A DNA stretch of 64,000 nt. Origin: Methanobacteriota archaeon (lineage in GTDB: Archaea; Halobacteriota; Methanomicrobia; Methanomicrobiales; Methanospirillaceae). A program made the translations under genes and the position numbers. Where the stretch lies: contig JAKPPV010000001.1 of assembly GCA_029547145.1 (NCBI GenBank), positions 1 through 64,000 on the forward strand. Reading direction: 5' to 3'. The notes beneath the pieces were generated by a model. That model worked only from the letters and a program-made list of their open reading frames with translations, was not told where the DNA came from and searched no databases. Shown one piece after another: positions 10,644-19,401 of this stretch; within the stretch, counting starts at the first letter, position 1, and every line of letters starts with the position of its first letter.

Positions 10644-10751
10644 TGAGCACTCATCCTGACCGGCGATGAGCCCTATGAGTCCCTGAGGCCCCGGTGCGGG
10701 CGCCTTGCCCGTGCCGACACCTTTACATCCGGGATCCCCCATTCTGTAGGT

Positions 10752-11114
10752 ATGGACTGGACCCCGGAGCAGCAGGCACTCGCCCGGAAATACCGCCGGC
10801 TCGACGAGATCCCGGTGGAGGAGCGGAAGTACAAGTGCCATACCTGCCACCTGATCGTGGACGCTTCGCCCTGCCCGAACTGCGGCGAGCCGCACCCCCG
10901 GATCATGTGCCCGCTCGACCACTGCCACTGCTCCCATGAGATCGTGACCGGGATCGAGTACTGCCCGCTCTGCGGTGCTGCCGTCTGCCCGGAGTGCGGC
11001 TCGCACGACGTCGTCCAGATCTCGCGCGTGACCGGGTACCTGCAGGACGTCTCGGGCTGGAACGCGGGCAAGCAGCAGGAACTCAAGGACCGGGTCCGCT
11101 ACACGGTCGCATGA
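10752..11114 (+). CDS. NrdD-like zinc-binding protein
   Basis: 120 residues with many Cys pairs: CHTC, CPNCGEPHP, CPLDHCHC, CPLCGAAVCPECGS, then SRVTGYLQDVSGWNAGKQQE. The C-terminal third matches the zinc site and tail of anaerobic ribonucleotide reductase (NrdD), but the 10-stranded barrel and glycyl-radical region are absent, so it is a free-standing zinc/tail domain often annotated as anaerobic ribonucleoside-triphosphate reductase in methanogens. It should not be taken as a reductase. A TATA-like stretch is not obvious; the following gene overlaps it by ATGA. Confidence 0.75.
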   Translation: MDWTPEQQALARKYRRLDEIPVEERKYKCHTCHLIVDASPCPNCGEPHPRIMCPLDHCHCSHEIVTGIEYCPLCGAAVCPECGSHDVVQISRVTGYLQDVSGWNAGKQQELKDRVRYTVA

Positions 11115-11896
11115 GGTACTACACGAAGGAGGGTGCGCTCCTCCTTCGGGGGCTCGCCTTCGCCGCCGGCACGGACCTTCCGCCCGGCGGAGCGGCGGTC
11201 CGTTCGTTTCTCTTCGCCCCGGTGCCGCCGGCCTGCCCGGCGATGCCCGCCGTCGAGCTCGCCGCACGCCGTGCCGGGCTCGACAGCGCTTCGACGGCCG
11301 GGCTTCCCGTCTCCGTCGATGTCAACCGAGCGGTCGTCACCCAGTACGACGGGGCGATCGCCTTCGCCCTCGCCGACCGTGACCGGGTCATCCTCGTCGC
11401 CTGGACGCCCTTCTCGGTCCCGCCGGGGGAGGTCGGAACCCTCCTCGAGGGGCTCCGGAGGAGCTGCCCCGTGCCGCCCGGCGCCCTCGTCCTCGCCTCG
11501 GACGCCGGTGGCCCGGGCCTTTGCACCGGGCCCCTCTTCGAGGCGGGAGCGGCCGCCGTCGCGGAGGCGCTCGCGCGCCGGGACAGGGCGGCGACCGCTC
11601 CCGCCTTCCTGATCTACAGCCGTTTCGGCGGCGGGCACTGGGTCGAATGGTCCCCCGAGGCCTGCCCGTACTACCCCTGCCACCACCTGGAGGGGCAGCG
11701 GTGCGACCACTGCTACTGCCCGTTCTACCCGTGCAGGGACCCCTCGCTCGGGGACGAGGTCGTCTCCTCGACGAGCGGCGCGGTCTGGAACTGCAGCCGG
11801 TGCACGCTCCTCCACCTCCCGGTGGTCGCGGACCACCTCAACCGGAACCCGATGGCCTCGCTGGCCGAACTGAAAAGAGTGGCGTCCCGCCGGTAG
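11111..11896 (+). CDS. CbiZ-like/Cys-rich small domain protein
   Basis: 261 residues, start at the ATG overlapping the upstream stop. The C-terminal part (about 165-235) is a Cys-rich metal-binding domain, CPYYPCHHLEGQRCDHCYCPFYPC, followed by CSRCTLLH; this resembles PF04071, found attached to cobalamin-related proteins such as adenosylcobinamide amidohydrolase CbiZ. The N-terminal 160 residues (MRYYTKEGALLLRG start, STAGLPVSVDVNRAVV) are compatible with a CbiZ-type fold but the match is weak, so cobinamide salvage is only a suggestion. Coupled to the NrdD-like zinc gene. Confidence 0.55.
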   Translation: MRYYTKEGALLLRGLAFAAGTDLPPGGAAVRSFLFAPVPPACPAMPAVELAARRAGLDSASTAGLPVSVDVNRAVVTQYDGAIAFALADRDRVILVAWTPFSVPPGEVGTLLEGLRRSCPVPPGALVLASDAGGPGLCTGPLFEAGAAAVAEALARRDRAATAPAFLIYSRFGGGHWVEWSPEACPYYPCHHLEGQRCDHCYCPFYPCRDPSLGDEVVSSTSGAVWNCSRCTLLHLPVVADHLNRNPMASLAELKRVASRR

Positions 11897-11906
11897 GCGG
11901 GGGAGT

Positions 11907-12098
11907 TCAGGCCTCGATCCCGAGGGCCGCGAGCATCTCGTCGACGGGGACGCCGTGCGCCATCGCGGCCTCACGGATCGTCTCGCCCTTCGCGATCGCG
12001 CACCCGACGCAGCCCATACCAAACTTGAAGAGGACCTCGACGGACTCGGGTTTCTCCTGGAGGAGTTCGTAGATCGTGCTGTCACCAGTCAGAGCCAT
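11907..12098 (-). CDS. DUF1858 small redox-disulfide protein
   Basis: 63 residues, MALTGDSTIYELLQEKP start, then GMGCVGCAIAKGETI with a CxxC, and GVPVDEMLAALG. This is the small helical DUF1858 domain (hybrid-cluster-protein-associated redox disulfide domain), a putative thiol-redox carrier. It stands alone, convergent with the gene at 11111 and divergent from the RPA gene. Partner unknown. Confidence 0.85.
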   Translation of the reverse strand: MALTGDSTIYELLQEKPESVEVLFKFGMGCVGCAIAKGETIREAAMAHGVPVDEMLAALGIEA

Positions 12099-12209
12099 AT
12101 CCTATGATTCTTCTTCCCCCGGTAAATGATAGTAGCGATCGGACACTTTCGCACCACCACCCCGAGCTATATACCCCGTCGGACCGAAGATCCCACCGGA
12201 GATGTAGGT

Positions 12210-13439
12210 ATGGACCTTTCCATAATCGCAGCAAGAATCTCCCAGAAGATCCAGACACGGGGAAAGAACGTCGAACAGCACGAGATCGAGGCGAAGCTCC
12301 GCCTGCTCGTCGATGAGTTCGGAGTCCCGCCCGCTGAGGCCGAGCGGACCGTGATCAGCGAACTCGGGCGCGAGTACCAGGTGCAGGGACTGGCCGGCGC
12401 CGTCGAGTCCGACCGTCACCCGATCGCCGAGCTCGTGCCCGAGGAGTGGGTCACGGTCGAGGGGAAGGTCGTGAGCCTCTCGACGCCGAACAGCCCGTCG
12501 ATCGCCCAGACCGGGATCATCGCCGACGCATCGGGAGCGATCCGGTTCGTCGTCTGGGCGAAGGCCGGCGCGCCGCACCTCGAGGCGGGACGGTGGTACC
12601 GGATCGAGTCGGCCGTGGTCGACGAGTTCCGGAAGGCACCGAGCCTCAAGGTCCACTCGGGCACCACCATCACCCCGCTCGGGACCGACGAGGCACTCCT
12701 CCCCACGGTGACGCCCGTCGCCGGGCTGAAGCCGGGCGTAAGCTCGGTCCGGGTGAAGATGGTCCAGGAGTGGGAGGCCCGCTCCGACCGGATCCTGCAG
12801 ACCGGCCTGGTCGGCGACGAGACGGGGACGATCAAGTTCACCATCTGGAAGGAGGAGGGACGCGACCCGCTCGTCCCGGGGACGGTCTACGACATCTACT
12901 ACGCGACCGTCGATGAGTTCAACGGACGGCTCTCGCTCGTGCTGAACTCGGGGACGATCCTCCCGGACGAGGAGGCGGTCCTCGAGGTCGGAACCGGGGG
13001 CCAGGTCTATTCCGGGGCCGTCGTCCACGTCGGCCAGGGCTCGGGCCTCGTGAAGCGGTGCCCGGTCGAGGGGTGCAACCGCGTCCTCTCGCGCCAGAAC
13101 TACTGCCCGATCCACGAGTTCCAGCCCCAGTTCCGGTACGACCTCCGGATCAAGGCCGTCCTCGACGACGGCGTATCGACGAAGAACATCCTGATGCAGC
13201 GCGAGACGACCGAGTCCGTCTGCGGTATCCCGCTCGACGAGGCGGTCGGGATCGCGGAGAACAGCCCGCTCGGCATGGACGAGGTCTTTCTCCGCGTCCA
13301 GTCGGCCGTGATGGGCCGGTACCTGGACTGCCAGGGCCGCGAGATGGACACGACCGTGCTCGTCACCTCCGCCGAGCGGCGCCGGTTCGACCCCGTCGCT
13401 CTCGCCGCCCTGATCGACCGTGCGGGAGGAGAGGCATGA
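12210..13439 (+). CDS. rpa: Replication factor A (RPA), single-stranded DNA-binding protein
   Basis: 409 residues. Two clear OB-folds of the RPA type (WVTVEGKVVSLSTPNSPSIAQTGIIADASG.. at about 70-170 and VRVKMVQEWEARSDRILQTGLVGDETG.. at about 180-275), then a zinc finger CPVEGCNRVLSRQNYCPIH and a C-terminal region. Protects ssDNA in replication and repair. ATG 12210 is chosen because it follows GGAGATGTAGGT and opens on the conserved helical N-terminus. Stop overlaps the next gene (ATGA), the common archaeal rpa-rpap pairing. Confidence 0.9.
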   Translation: MDLSIIAARISQKIQTRGKNVEQHEIEAKLRLLVDEFGVPPAEAERTVISELGREYQVQGLAGAVESDRHPIAELVPEEWVTVEGKVVSLSTPNSPSIAQTGIIADASGAIRFVVWAKAGAPHLEAGRWYRIESAVVDEFRKAPSLKVHSGTTITPLGTDEALLPTVTPVAGLKPGVSSVRVKMVQEWEARSDRILQTGLVGDETGTIKFTIWKEEGRDPLVPGTVYDIYYATVDEFNGRLSLVLNSGTILPDEEAVLEVGTGGQVYSGAVVHVGQGSGLVKRCPVEGCNRVLSRQNYCPIHEFQPQFRYDLRIKAVLDDGVSTKNILMQRETTESVCGIPLDEAVGIAENSPLGMDEVFLRVQSAVMGRYLDCQGREMDTTVLVTSAERRRFDPVALAALIDRAGGEA

Positions 13440-14032
13440 ACCCGCCGCAATCGTCCTCCGCCGGGAGGCGCGAGGTCCGGTTCGAGCGCGAGCCCGCCCG
13501 GCGGGTCTTCGCCGCCGAGCTCCGGGAGGCGCGGCACCAGTTCCGCGAGGGGACCGAGGAGAAGAGCCCGACCTACGTCCTGCTGCCGACCGGGCAGCGG
13601 TGCAACCGTGTCTTCGTCGTCGGATCGATGACCGAGAAGCAGCGGCAGGGGGAACAGAACATCTTCTACCGTGCCCGGATCGTCGACCCCACCGGCACCA
13701 CCTTCGTCACCGCGGGCAACTACCAGCCCGAGGCGATGCAGCAGATCTCGCAGATCGAGCCCCCGGCGTTCGTCGCAGTGGTGGGCAAGCCGAACGTCTT
13801 CGAGGCGCCGGACGGCGGCGGCGTCTACGTCTCGCTCCGGGCCGAATCGGTCACGGTCGTCGACCGCGAGACGAGGGACCTCTGGGTCCTGGACGCAGCG
13901 AAGGCGACCCTGGACCGGATCGATGCCTACGGCACGACCGAGGACTCCCGACGGGCCGCCGGGGAGTACCGGATCGAGCCGGCGCTCTTCCGGAAGACCG
14001 TCGCCGATGCCCTTGCGCAGCTGAACCTGTAA
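13436..14032 (+). CDS. rpap: RPA-associated protein (COG3390)
   Basis: 198 residues with one OB-fold (residues about 60-150: RVFVVGSMTEK, YRARIVDPTGTTFVTAGNYQPEAM, FVAVVGKPNVF). It belongs to the family of proteins encoded with and binding to archaeal RPA (as shown for Haloferax). Starts inside the last codons of rpa. A run of seven T at 14036 follows the stop. Confidence 0.88.
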   Translation: MNPPQSSSAGRREVRFEREPARRVFAAELREARHQFREGTEEKSPTYVLLPTGQRCNRVFVVGSMTEKQRQGEQNIFYRARIVDPTGTTFVTAGNYQPEAMQQISQIEPPAFVAVVGKPNVFEAPDGGGVYVSLRAESVTVVDRETRDLWVLDAAKATLDRIDAYGTTEDSRRAAGEYRIEPALFRKTVADALAQLNL

Positions 14033-14033
14033 C

Positions 14034-14042
14034 CCTTTTTTT
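14034..14042 (+). terminator. T-run terminator after rpa-rpap
   Basis: CCTTTTTTT directly after the rpap stop, in the convergent gap before the lipoprotein gene. Archaeal intrinsic terminators are T-runs without need for a hairpin. Confidence 0.5.
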
Positions 14043-14064
14043 CTGACCGGGACGCACCCTCCCG

Positions 14065-14508
14065 TCACGTGATGCTGACCGTCCACTCGCCGTCGGCATC
14101 GACTCCAAAGGAGTAGTATCCCCACTCGTCGAACCAAACCTCGACCCGGTCCGAGACCGGGCCGGTCTCGTCCACCAGGAGATCCAGTTCGTATCCGTCC
14201 TCGTCGAGCAGCCAGACCATGAAGGGGCCCTTCCCGGAATACGAGTAGGAGAGAGATGCGGATCCGGATGCATGGGTAAAGGACGGGGTCTCGTCGGTCC
14301 CCTCGCCCTTACAGGAGAAGACGGGTGTCGACGGCGGTGCACCTCCCGCGAGCGTCTGGTACGGACCCGGTGTCCGTCCCACCCCCGTCGTCGGAACTGA
14401 CCTGCCGGGACCGGTACCGCCTCCCGGGGCGGTGCACCCGGAGATGAGGACGAGGAGCGCGATCACCAGAAGACCGGACAGGACGTACAATAAGGTTCGT
14501 CTCGCCAT
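14065..14508 (-). CDS. Hypothetical lipoprotein
   Basis: 147 residues. Signal segment MARRTLLYVLSGLLVIALLVL then lipobox LISGC, a Gly/Thr/Pro linker (TAPGGGTGPGRSVPTTGVG) and a small beta domain rich in aromatic and acidic residues. Exported and membrane-anchored; function unknown. Probably leaderless: a TATA (GGTTAAATAG, minus strand, 14533-14542) is spaced so that transcription would begin at or next to ATG 14508. Confidence 0.7.
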   Translation of the reverse strand: MARRTLLYVLSGLLVIALLVLISGCTAPGGGTGPGRSVPTTGVGRTPGPYQTLAGGAPPSTPVFSCKGEGTDETPSFTHASGSASLSYSYSGKGPFMVWLLDEDGYELDLLVDETGPVSDRVEVWFDEWGYYSFGVDADGEWTVSIT

Positions 14509-14531
14509 GGATATCGCCGGGATCGAAATAC

Positions 14532-14542
14532 TATTTAACCAT
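14532..14542. promoter_or_regulatory. Shared TATA region between divergent genes
   Basis: CTATTTAACCA: read on the minus strand it gives GGTTAAATAG, spaced for the lipoprotein start at 14508; on the plus strand CTATTTAA is a usable TATA for the DUF2085 gene at 14608. Confidence 0.45.
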
Positions 14543-14607
14543 TCTGATTCGATGCATATCGGCCCGGATCCCGATATGCCCCGCCGGCACTGCAGGTCCC
14601 GATCGCG

Positions 14608-15168
14608 ATGACACAAAGGTGGCCCTGGACGGTCCTATTGCTCCTCTCCCTCGGGGTGATCCTCCCCCAGTTCCTGGTCCCGCTCGCCCTCCCGCCCGGA
14701 ACGCTCCACGCGCCCGTCTCCGTCTCTTTCGACCGGCCGGAGACCTGGCCGTACGCGTTCGGAGCGATGGTCTGTCACCAGCGGCCCGACCGTTCGTTCT
14801 CTCTTCGTGAGAACCAGCTCCCGGTCTGCGAGCGGTGCCTGGCGATCGAGCTCGGGATGACCCTTGCCTTCGGTGCGGCGGCACTCGTCCCGCCGCCCCC
14901 CGGTTTCTTTGCGTCCCTCGGTCACTTCCTCCCGCGCCGTCTCCGGGGGCGGGCGGGGGTCCTCACCGCCGGCATCGCCCTCGTGCTCCCGATGGTCCTG
15001 GACGGCGGGCTCCAGCTCGTCACGCCCTACGTCTCGACGACACCGGTGCGGGTGCTCACCGGGCTCCTCTACGGGGTCGGTCAGGGGGGGCTCGCGATCG
15101 GGGTGGTCGGCTGGCTGACCGCCCTCGCGGCCCGGTGGCACCGGCGGGTCCCGCCGAAACCCTCTTGA
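14608..15168 (+). CDS. DUF2085 membrane protein
   Basis: 186 residues, four to five membrane segments. The DUF2085 signature is clear: VCHQRPDRSFSL, then NQLPVCERCLAIELG, with Cys/His positions that may bind a metal. Role unknown in this family. Divergent from the lipoprotein gene, upstream of the deacetylase-fold gene. Confidence 0.8.
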   Translation: MTQRWPWTVLLLLSLGVILPQFLVPLALPPGTLHAPVSVSFDRPETWPYAFGAMVCHQRPDRSFSLRENQLPVCERCLAIELGMTLAFGAAALVPPPPGFFASLGHFLPRRLRGRAGVLTAGIALVLPMVLDGGLQLVTPYVSTTPVRVLTGLLYGVGQGGLAIGVVGWLTALAARWHRRVPPKPS

Positions 15169-15190
15169 ACCGGGGCGGTGATTGAGGGTC

Positions 15191-16240
15191 ATGGAACCCA
15201 CCGTGCTGGTCCAGCCGGATGCCGCCCGTCACGACCTTCCCGGTCACCCCGAGTCCCAGGCCCGGCTCGAGAAGGCGCTGGAGGGGGTCCCCCCCGCGTC
15301 GGTCCGGCCCCTCTCCCCGGTGCCGCCCGCCCCGGAGGAGGCGATCGCCCGGGTGCACGCCCCGGTCTACATCGCCGCCCTGCGGGCCCGGTGCGCCTCG
15401 CTCCGGGAGGACCAGGCCGGATACCTCGATCCCGACACCTACATCCGCCGCCACTCCTTCGAGACCGCCCTCTCGGCCGCCGGCTACGCGATCGAGGCGT
15501 CCCGCCTCGCCCTCGCCGGCACCTCCGCCTTCGCGTTCGTCCGCCCCCCCGGTCACCACGCCGAGAGGATACATCCGATGGGGTTCTGCCTTTTCAACAA
15601 CGTCGCGGTGGCGGCCGCTGATGCGCTCGAGCGGGTCGGACGGGTCGCGATCGTGGACTGGGACGTGCACCACGGCAACGGCACCCAGTCCGCCTTCTTC
15701 GCGACGGACCGGGTGCTCTACTGCTCGGTCCACCGGCGGTTCCACTTTCCCGGCACCGGGTGGTACAGCGAGCTCGGCACGGGACGGGGGACCGGGTTCA
15801 CGCTCAACGCCCCGCTTCCGGCCGGCAGCACCGGGGCGGACTACGACCACATCTTCCGCGAGGTCTTCTGCCCGGCACTCGCCGAGTTCCGGCCGGACCT
15901 GGTGCTCGTCTCCGCCGGGCAGGACGCGCTCGCCGACGACCCCCTGGGGGGGATGGCCCTCGAACCGGGGGACTTCGGCGCGATGACGGACCGCCTCCTC
16001 GAGGTCCCGGGCCGGCCCCTCGCGCTCGTCCTCGAGGGCGGGTACGGCCCCCGCCACGGGGAGGCGGTCGCCGCGATCCTCCGCGCCCTCGGGGGAGAGG
16101 CGGCGGATCGCCCCCGGGGGACGCCGGGGCGCGAGGTCCGGCTCGTCGCCGAGATGCTCGCCGCGGGCTCGCCCCTCCTCCGCGGTGCGCCGAGCCACCG
16201 TTCATCGGGGACGAAGGAACGTCCTCTTTCCGACGCATGA
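15191..16240 (+). CDS. Histone deacetylase/acetylpolyamine deacetylase family protein
   Basis: 349 residues of the arginase-deacetylase fold. Zinc and catalytic motifs: RPPGHHAE (tandem His), GFCLFNNVAVAA, DWDVHHGNGTQ (zinc ligands Asp and His), VSAGQDALADDP and LEGGYG (here with Gln-Asp in the SAGQDA motif where canonical deacetylases have FDA/FDS, still keeping the zinc Asp). Deacetylates Lys, polyamine or small molecules in family members; the substrate here is unknown. ATG 15191 with GAGGGTC upstream. The C-terminal 60 residues are low-complexity and family-atypical. Confidence 0.88.
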   Translation: MEPTVLVQPDAARHDLPGHPESQARLEKALEGVPPASVRPLSPVPPAPEEAIARVHAPVYIAALRARCASLREDQAGYLDPDTYIRRHSFETALSAAGYAIEASRLALAGTSAFAFVRPPGHHAERIHPMGFCLFNNVAVAAADALERVGRVAIVDWDVHHGNGTQSAFFATDRVLYCSVHRRFHFPGTGWYSELGTGRGTGFTLNAPLPAGSTGADYDHIFREVFCPALAEFRPDLVLVSAGQDALADDPLGGMALEPGDFGAMTDRLLEVPGRPLALVLEGGYGPRHGEAVAAILRALGGEAADRPRGTPGREVRLVAEMLAAGSPLLRGAPSHRSSGTKERPLSDA

Positions 16241-16328
16241 GAGGGGAGGGCGGGTCGGGCAGGCATCATTCCTGCCTGTCCGCCGATCACCGGACCGGCC
16301 CCCAGGAGTCCCCCGGCGGAGTGCCCGG

Positions 16329-16940
16329 CTACCTCCTCCCGGAAAAGGAGGTCTCGTCGCGCTCGAAACGACCGTAGATCCGCCGGATGCGGCGGGCGAC
16401 GGTCTTCCATCCCTCCTTCCGGAGGACGGGACCGTCGCGCAGCTTGATGTGGGAGATCCGGACACGCCTCCCGCCGAAGGTATAGACCTCGCCGACCACG
16501 AAGACCTGCTCCCCGTCGACCCGCTGGTGGAACGGGCGCGTCTCGCGCCCCCGATGGACCGAGACGGGGACGACCACGTCCTCGATCACCCGTGTCCAGA
16601 GCGTGACGACCTCCTCCGCCCGTGCCCGGGGGACCCGTCCCCCGCCCTTCACCTCGATCGAACTCACCTCGACGCCGACCGCCTCGTCCCCTTCACCCTC
16701 CGCCACGAGCAGGTTGCCGACCTCAACCAGGTCGTCGGGCATCAGCTCGATCGTCCCGGGACGGGACTGTGTCCCCGCAGAGACGATCGCCCGGACGCGG
16801 AGGGGTTCGGGCGGTGCCTCCCGCGGCGCCCGGTGGACGTGCCCGCAGGCCGGACACCGGAGCAGGAGGTCGTGGGACTCGCGCAGAACCTCCAAGTCGG
16901 CCTGTTCGCCGCACGCCGGGCAGCGCTGGTTCCATTCCAT
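16329..16940 (-). CDS. HVO_0476-type zinc finger protein
   Basis: 203 residues. N-terminal zinc ribbon CPACGEQ..LLRCPACGHVH, then a beta-rich region with long conserved segments (DDLVEVGNLLVAEGEGDEAVGVEVSSIEV, FVVGEVYTFGGRRVRISHIKL). Archaeal family of unknown role, possibly nucleic-acid related given the ribbon. Confidence 0.75.
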   Translation of the reverse strand: MEWNQRCPACGEQADLEVLRESHDLLLRCPACGHVHRAPREAPPEPLRVRAIVSAGTQSRPGTIELMPDDLVEVGNLLVAEGEGDEAVGVEVSSIEVKGGGRVPRARAEEVVTLWTRVIEDVVVPVSVHRGRETRPFHQRVDGEQVFVVGEVYTFGGRRVRISHIKLRDGPVLRKEGWKTVARRIRRIYGRFERDETSFSGRR

Positions 16941-17024
16941 GGGGTGTGGTTGGTGACGGCGATCCGTTAATCCTCCGGTCCCGGGGCGGCAGAGAGGGAG
17001 GAGCGGCGGGGCCTGCGGGACCTC

Positions 17025-17957
17025 TCAGATCAGGTTTCCGCGCCAGAAGAGCACGATCCCGAGGGTGCAGAGGATCGTCGTCAGCCCGACCACGATCAGG
17101 AACGCGCCCGGTTCGTTCTGGAACGGCAGGGCGACATTCATCCCGTAGAACGAGGCCACGAGCGTCGGGATCATCAGGATGATCGTGATCGTCGTCAGGG
17201 TCTTGACCACGGTGTTTAGGTTGTTGGAGATGAGCGAGGCGAAGGCGCCCATCATGTTGGAGAGGATCGAGGAGTAGATCTTCGCCATGTCCATCGCCTG
17301 CTTGTTCTCGATGATCACCTCGTCGAGCAGGTCCTTCTCGTCCTGGTCCATCCGCGAGTAGGTGGCGTTGTGAAACTTCTCCATCATGAACGCGTTCGAC
17401 CGGAGCGAGGTCGAGATGAAGACCAGGCACTTCTCCAGGTTGAGGAGCCGGATCAGCTGCTCGTTCCGGGCCGAGCGGTGCAGCTCCTTCTCGACGTTGT
17501 TGGTCACCCGGTTGATGTCCCGGAGGTACCGGAGAAAGAGCAGGGTCGTCCGGAGAAAGAGCAGGAGGATGAAACGGGTCCGGTCATCGGTCGAGAAACC
17601 GCGCACCTGACCCCGCCTGAAGTCCCCGATCACCTCGGAGTCGAGCGCCGAGACCGTGATCACGATATCCTGGACCAGGATGATCCCGACGGGGAGGGTG
17701 GTGACCGGGATGTCGTCCGTCCAGCTCTCCAGGTGCGGGACGCGGACCACGATCAGGCGGGCGCCGTCCTCGGTCTCGAGCCGGGCCCGCTCGTCCAGGT
17801 CAAGCGGGTCGGTGAGGAAGTCGAGCGGGACCCCGAACCGTTCCACGAGGAGGGCGAGTTCCTGGTTGCTCGGATTCGAGACATGCACCCAGGCGCCGGC
17901 GACGAAGTCATCGACGACCAGGAGCCCCTCGCTCGTGGACTTGTGGATCGTGATCAC
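17025..17957 (-). CDS. corA: CorA-like divalent cation transporter
   Basis: 310 residues. Long cytoplasmic N-terminal domain and coiled helix, then two C-terminal membrane helices with the ion-selective YGMNVALPF loop (GMN motif) between them. Imports Mg2+ (or Co2+/Ni2+). GTG 17957 is preceded by GGAGGGGAGA. Single-gene unit; the 182-base gap upstream shows TATA-like TTTTATTATT (minus strand, around 18065) and no gene. Confidence 0.9.
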   Translation of the reverse strand: MITIHKSTSEGLLVVDDFVAGAWVHVSNPSNQELALLVERFGVPLDFLTDPLDLDERARLETEDGARLIVVRVPHLESWTDDIPVTTLPVGIILVQDIVITVSALDSEVIGDFRRGQVRGFSTDDRTRFILLLFLRTTLLFLRYLRDINRVTNNVEKELHRSARNEQLIRLLNLEKCLVFISTSLRSNAFMMEKFHNATYSRMDQDEKDLLDEVIIENKQAMDMAKIYSSILSNMMGAFASLISNNLNTVVKTLTTITIILMIPTLVASFYGMNVALPFQNEPGAFLIVVGLTTILCTLGIVLFWRGNLI

Positions 17958-18139
17958 GCTCTCCCCTCCTTCCCGGGCCGACCCGTGCCGGTGTTCTCAC
18001 CCCGAATACCGCGTGCATGGCCGATACAAACCGCGTTTCCAAATCGGAACGTTATTCACGGAGGAATAATAAAACGCGGCGGCCAGAAGACGTGTATCAG
18101 GGAAAGATGGATCCCGATGGGTAAAAGGACTTTGGTCGG

Positions 18140-19360
18140 CTAGAGAGGGAGACGTTCCTGCCTCGTCACCGGGCGGACGTGGAGGAACTCGACCGCCGCC
18201 GCCCCGACCCGCTCCCGGACCTCCGGGGGGGCGTAGACCCCGAGGCGCCACTGCCCCCGCCGGGTCTCGTTCAGGGTCCGGATCATCGGGGACCGCTCGT
18301 CGAGCGGGACCGTCCCCGAACCGCGGCTGATCCGGACCTCCATCGAGAGGTCGGCGGGAAACGGGGGGGCGTCCACGATCACCTGCTCGGGCGATACCCG
18401 GGCCAGCTCCGCGATCCCCTGCGCCGCCGAGAGGGCGTAGGCGGGATCGGGGACGGACGGGAGTGCAGCGGCGTTCACCTGGTCGTGCCCGACGTAGATC
18501 GCCCGCTTGTAGAGCTGCCGGTTCACGATCCGGCGCATGAGCGCGCGCGTAACAGGGTTCGGCGAGGAGAGCAGGGCCTGGATGCACCCCCCGTCGTCCA
18601 GGGAGAGGAGGTGAGCGGCCGAACCGCCCGCGCCCGGTTCGGCCAGGTGGAGGGCCAGCGCCAGGGCAAACATCCCCTCTGCGATCCGGGCGACGTGGTG
18701 GTAGTAGACCGAGGGGCGCATCAGGGTCCGGGCGATCAGGAGGGATTCGGCCGCCGCGATACCGCCCTCGTCGACCGCAAGGCCGTGTCCGGTCACCCGG
18801 ATCGAGCGGATCAACCGCTCGGCGTCCACCGTCCCGTACGGCACGCCCGTGTAGTGCGCGTCCCGCCGGAGGTAGTCCATCCGGTCGACGTCGAGTTCGC
18901 CCTGGATGATCCCGGCGAGGGGGTGGTCACCGGCGACGAGGCGGCAGACCTCTCCCGGGTCGATCCCGGCCCGCTCGAGAAGCCCGCTCGTGCCCGACGC
19001 CTCCACGATCCCCCGGATCTCCTGGTGGGACCGGCCCAGCAGCGTGACGAGGAACGATTCGGAGACGTGGCTGAACGGCCCGTGACCGACGTCGTGGAGG
19101 AGGGCCGCGGCGGTCACCGTCCGGGTGAGGTCCGGGTCGACCTCCAGGTGACGGCAGAGCCTGCCGGCCAGGTGCATCGCGCCGAGGGAGTGCTCGAACC
19201 GGGTGTGGTTCGCCCCCGGGTAGACCAGGTAGGCGAAGCCGAGCTGCCGGACCAGGCGGAGCCGCTGGAGGAGCGGGGAGTCCACGAGGGGGAGCAGCGC
19301 CGGTTCGACCTCGATGTACCCGTGCACCGGGTCCCTCACCGACTTCGACCGCTGCCCCAT
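18140..19360 (-). CDS. HD-domain phosphohydrolase (dNTPase-like)
   Basis: 406 residues. HD motif set: HTRFEHSLG (first His), LLHDVGHGPFSHVSE (His-Asp pair) and DRMDYLRRDAHYTGVPYG; typical of the SAMHD1/dGTPase-related COG1078 family. Likely acts on deoxynucleotides or other phosphorylated nucleotides; substrate not readable. Divergent from cofD with 41 bases between the starts. Confidence 0.85.
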   Translation of the reverse strand: MGQRSKSVRDPVHGYIEVEPALLPLVDSPLLQRLRLVRQLGFAYLVYPGANHTRFEHSLGAMHLAGRLCRHLEVDPDLTRTVTAAALLHDVGHGPFSHVSESFLVTLLGRSHQEIRGIVEASGTSGLLERAGIDPGEVCRLVAGDHPLAGIIQGELDVDRMDYLRRDAHYTGVPYGTVDAERLIRSIRVTGHGLAVDEGGIAAAESLLIARTLMRPSVYYHHVARIAEGMFALALALHLAEPGAGGSAAHLLSLDDGGCIQALLSSPNPVTRALMRRIVNRQLYKRAIYVGHDQVNAAALPSVPDPAYALSAAQGIAELARVSPEQVIVDAPPFPADLSMEVRISRGSGTVPLDERSPMIRTLNETRRGQWRLGVYAPPEVRERVGAAAVEFLHVRPVTRQERLPL

Positions 19361-19401
19361 CGGGATCAGCTTAACCGTTCCAAGATAAAATGGAGACTGG
19401 A

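Noticed and set aside
10752-11114. Anaerobic ribonucleotide reductase
   Set aside because: Only the zinc/tail portion is present; the catalytic barrel is missing, so the name is not applied.
17958-18139. Possible small gene between corA and the HD protein
   Set aside because: Only short frames without motifs; it reads as promoter sequence.
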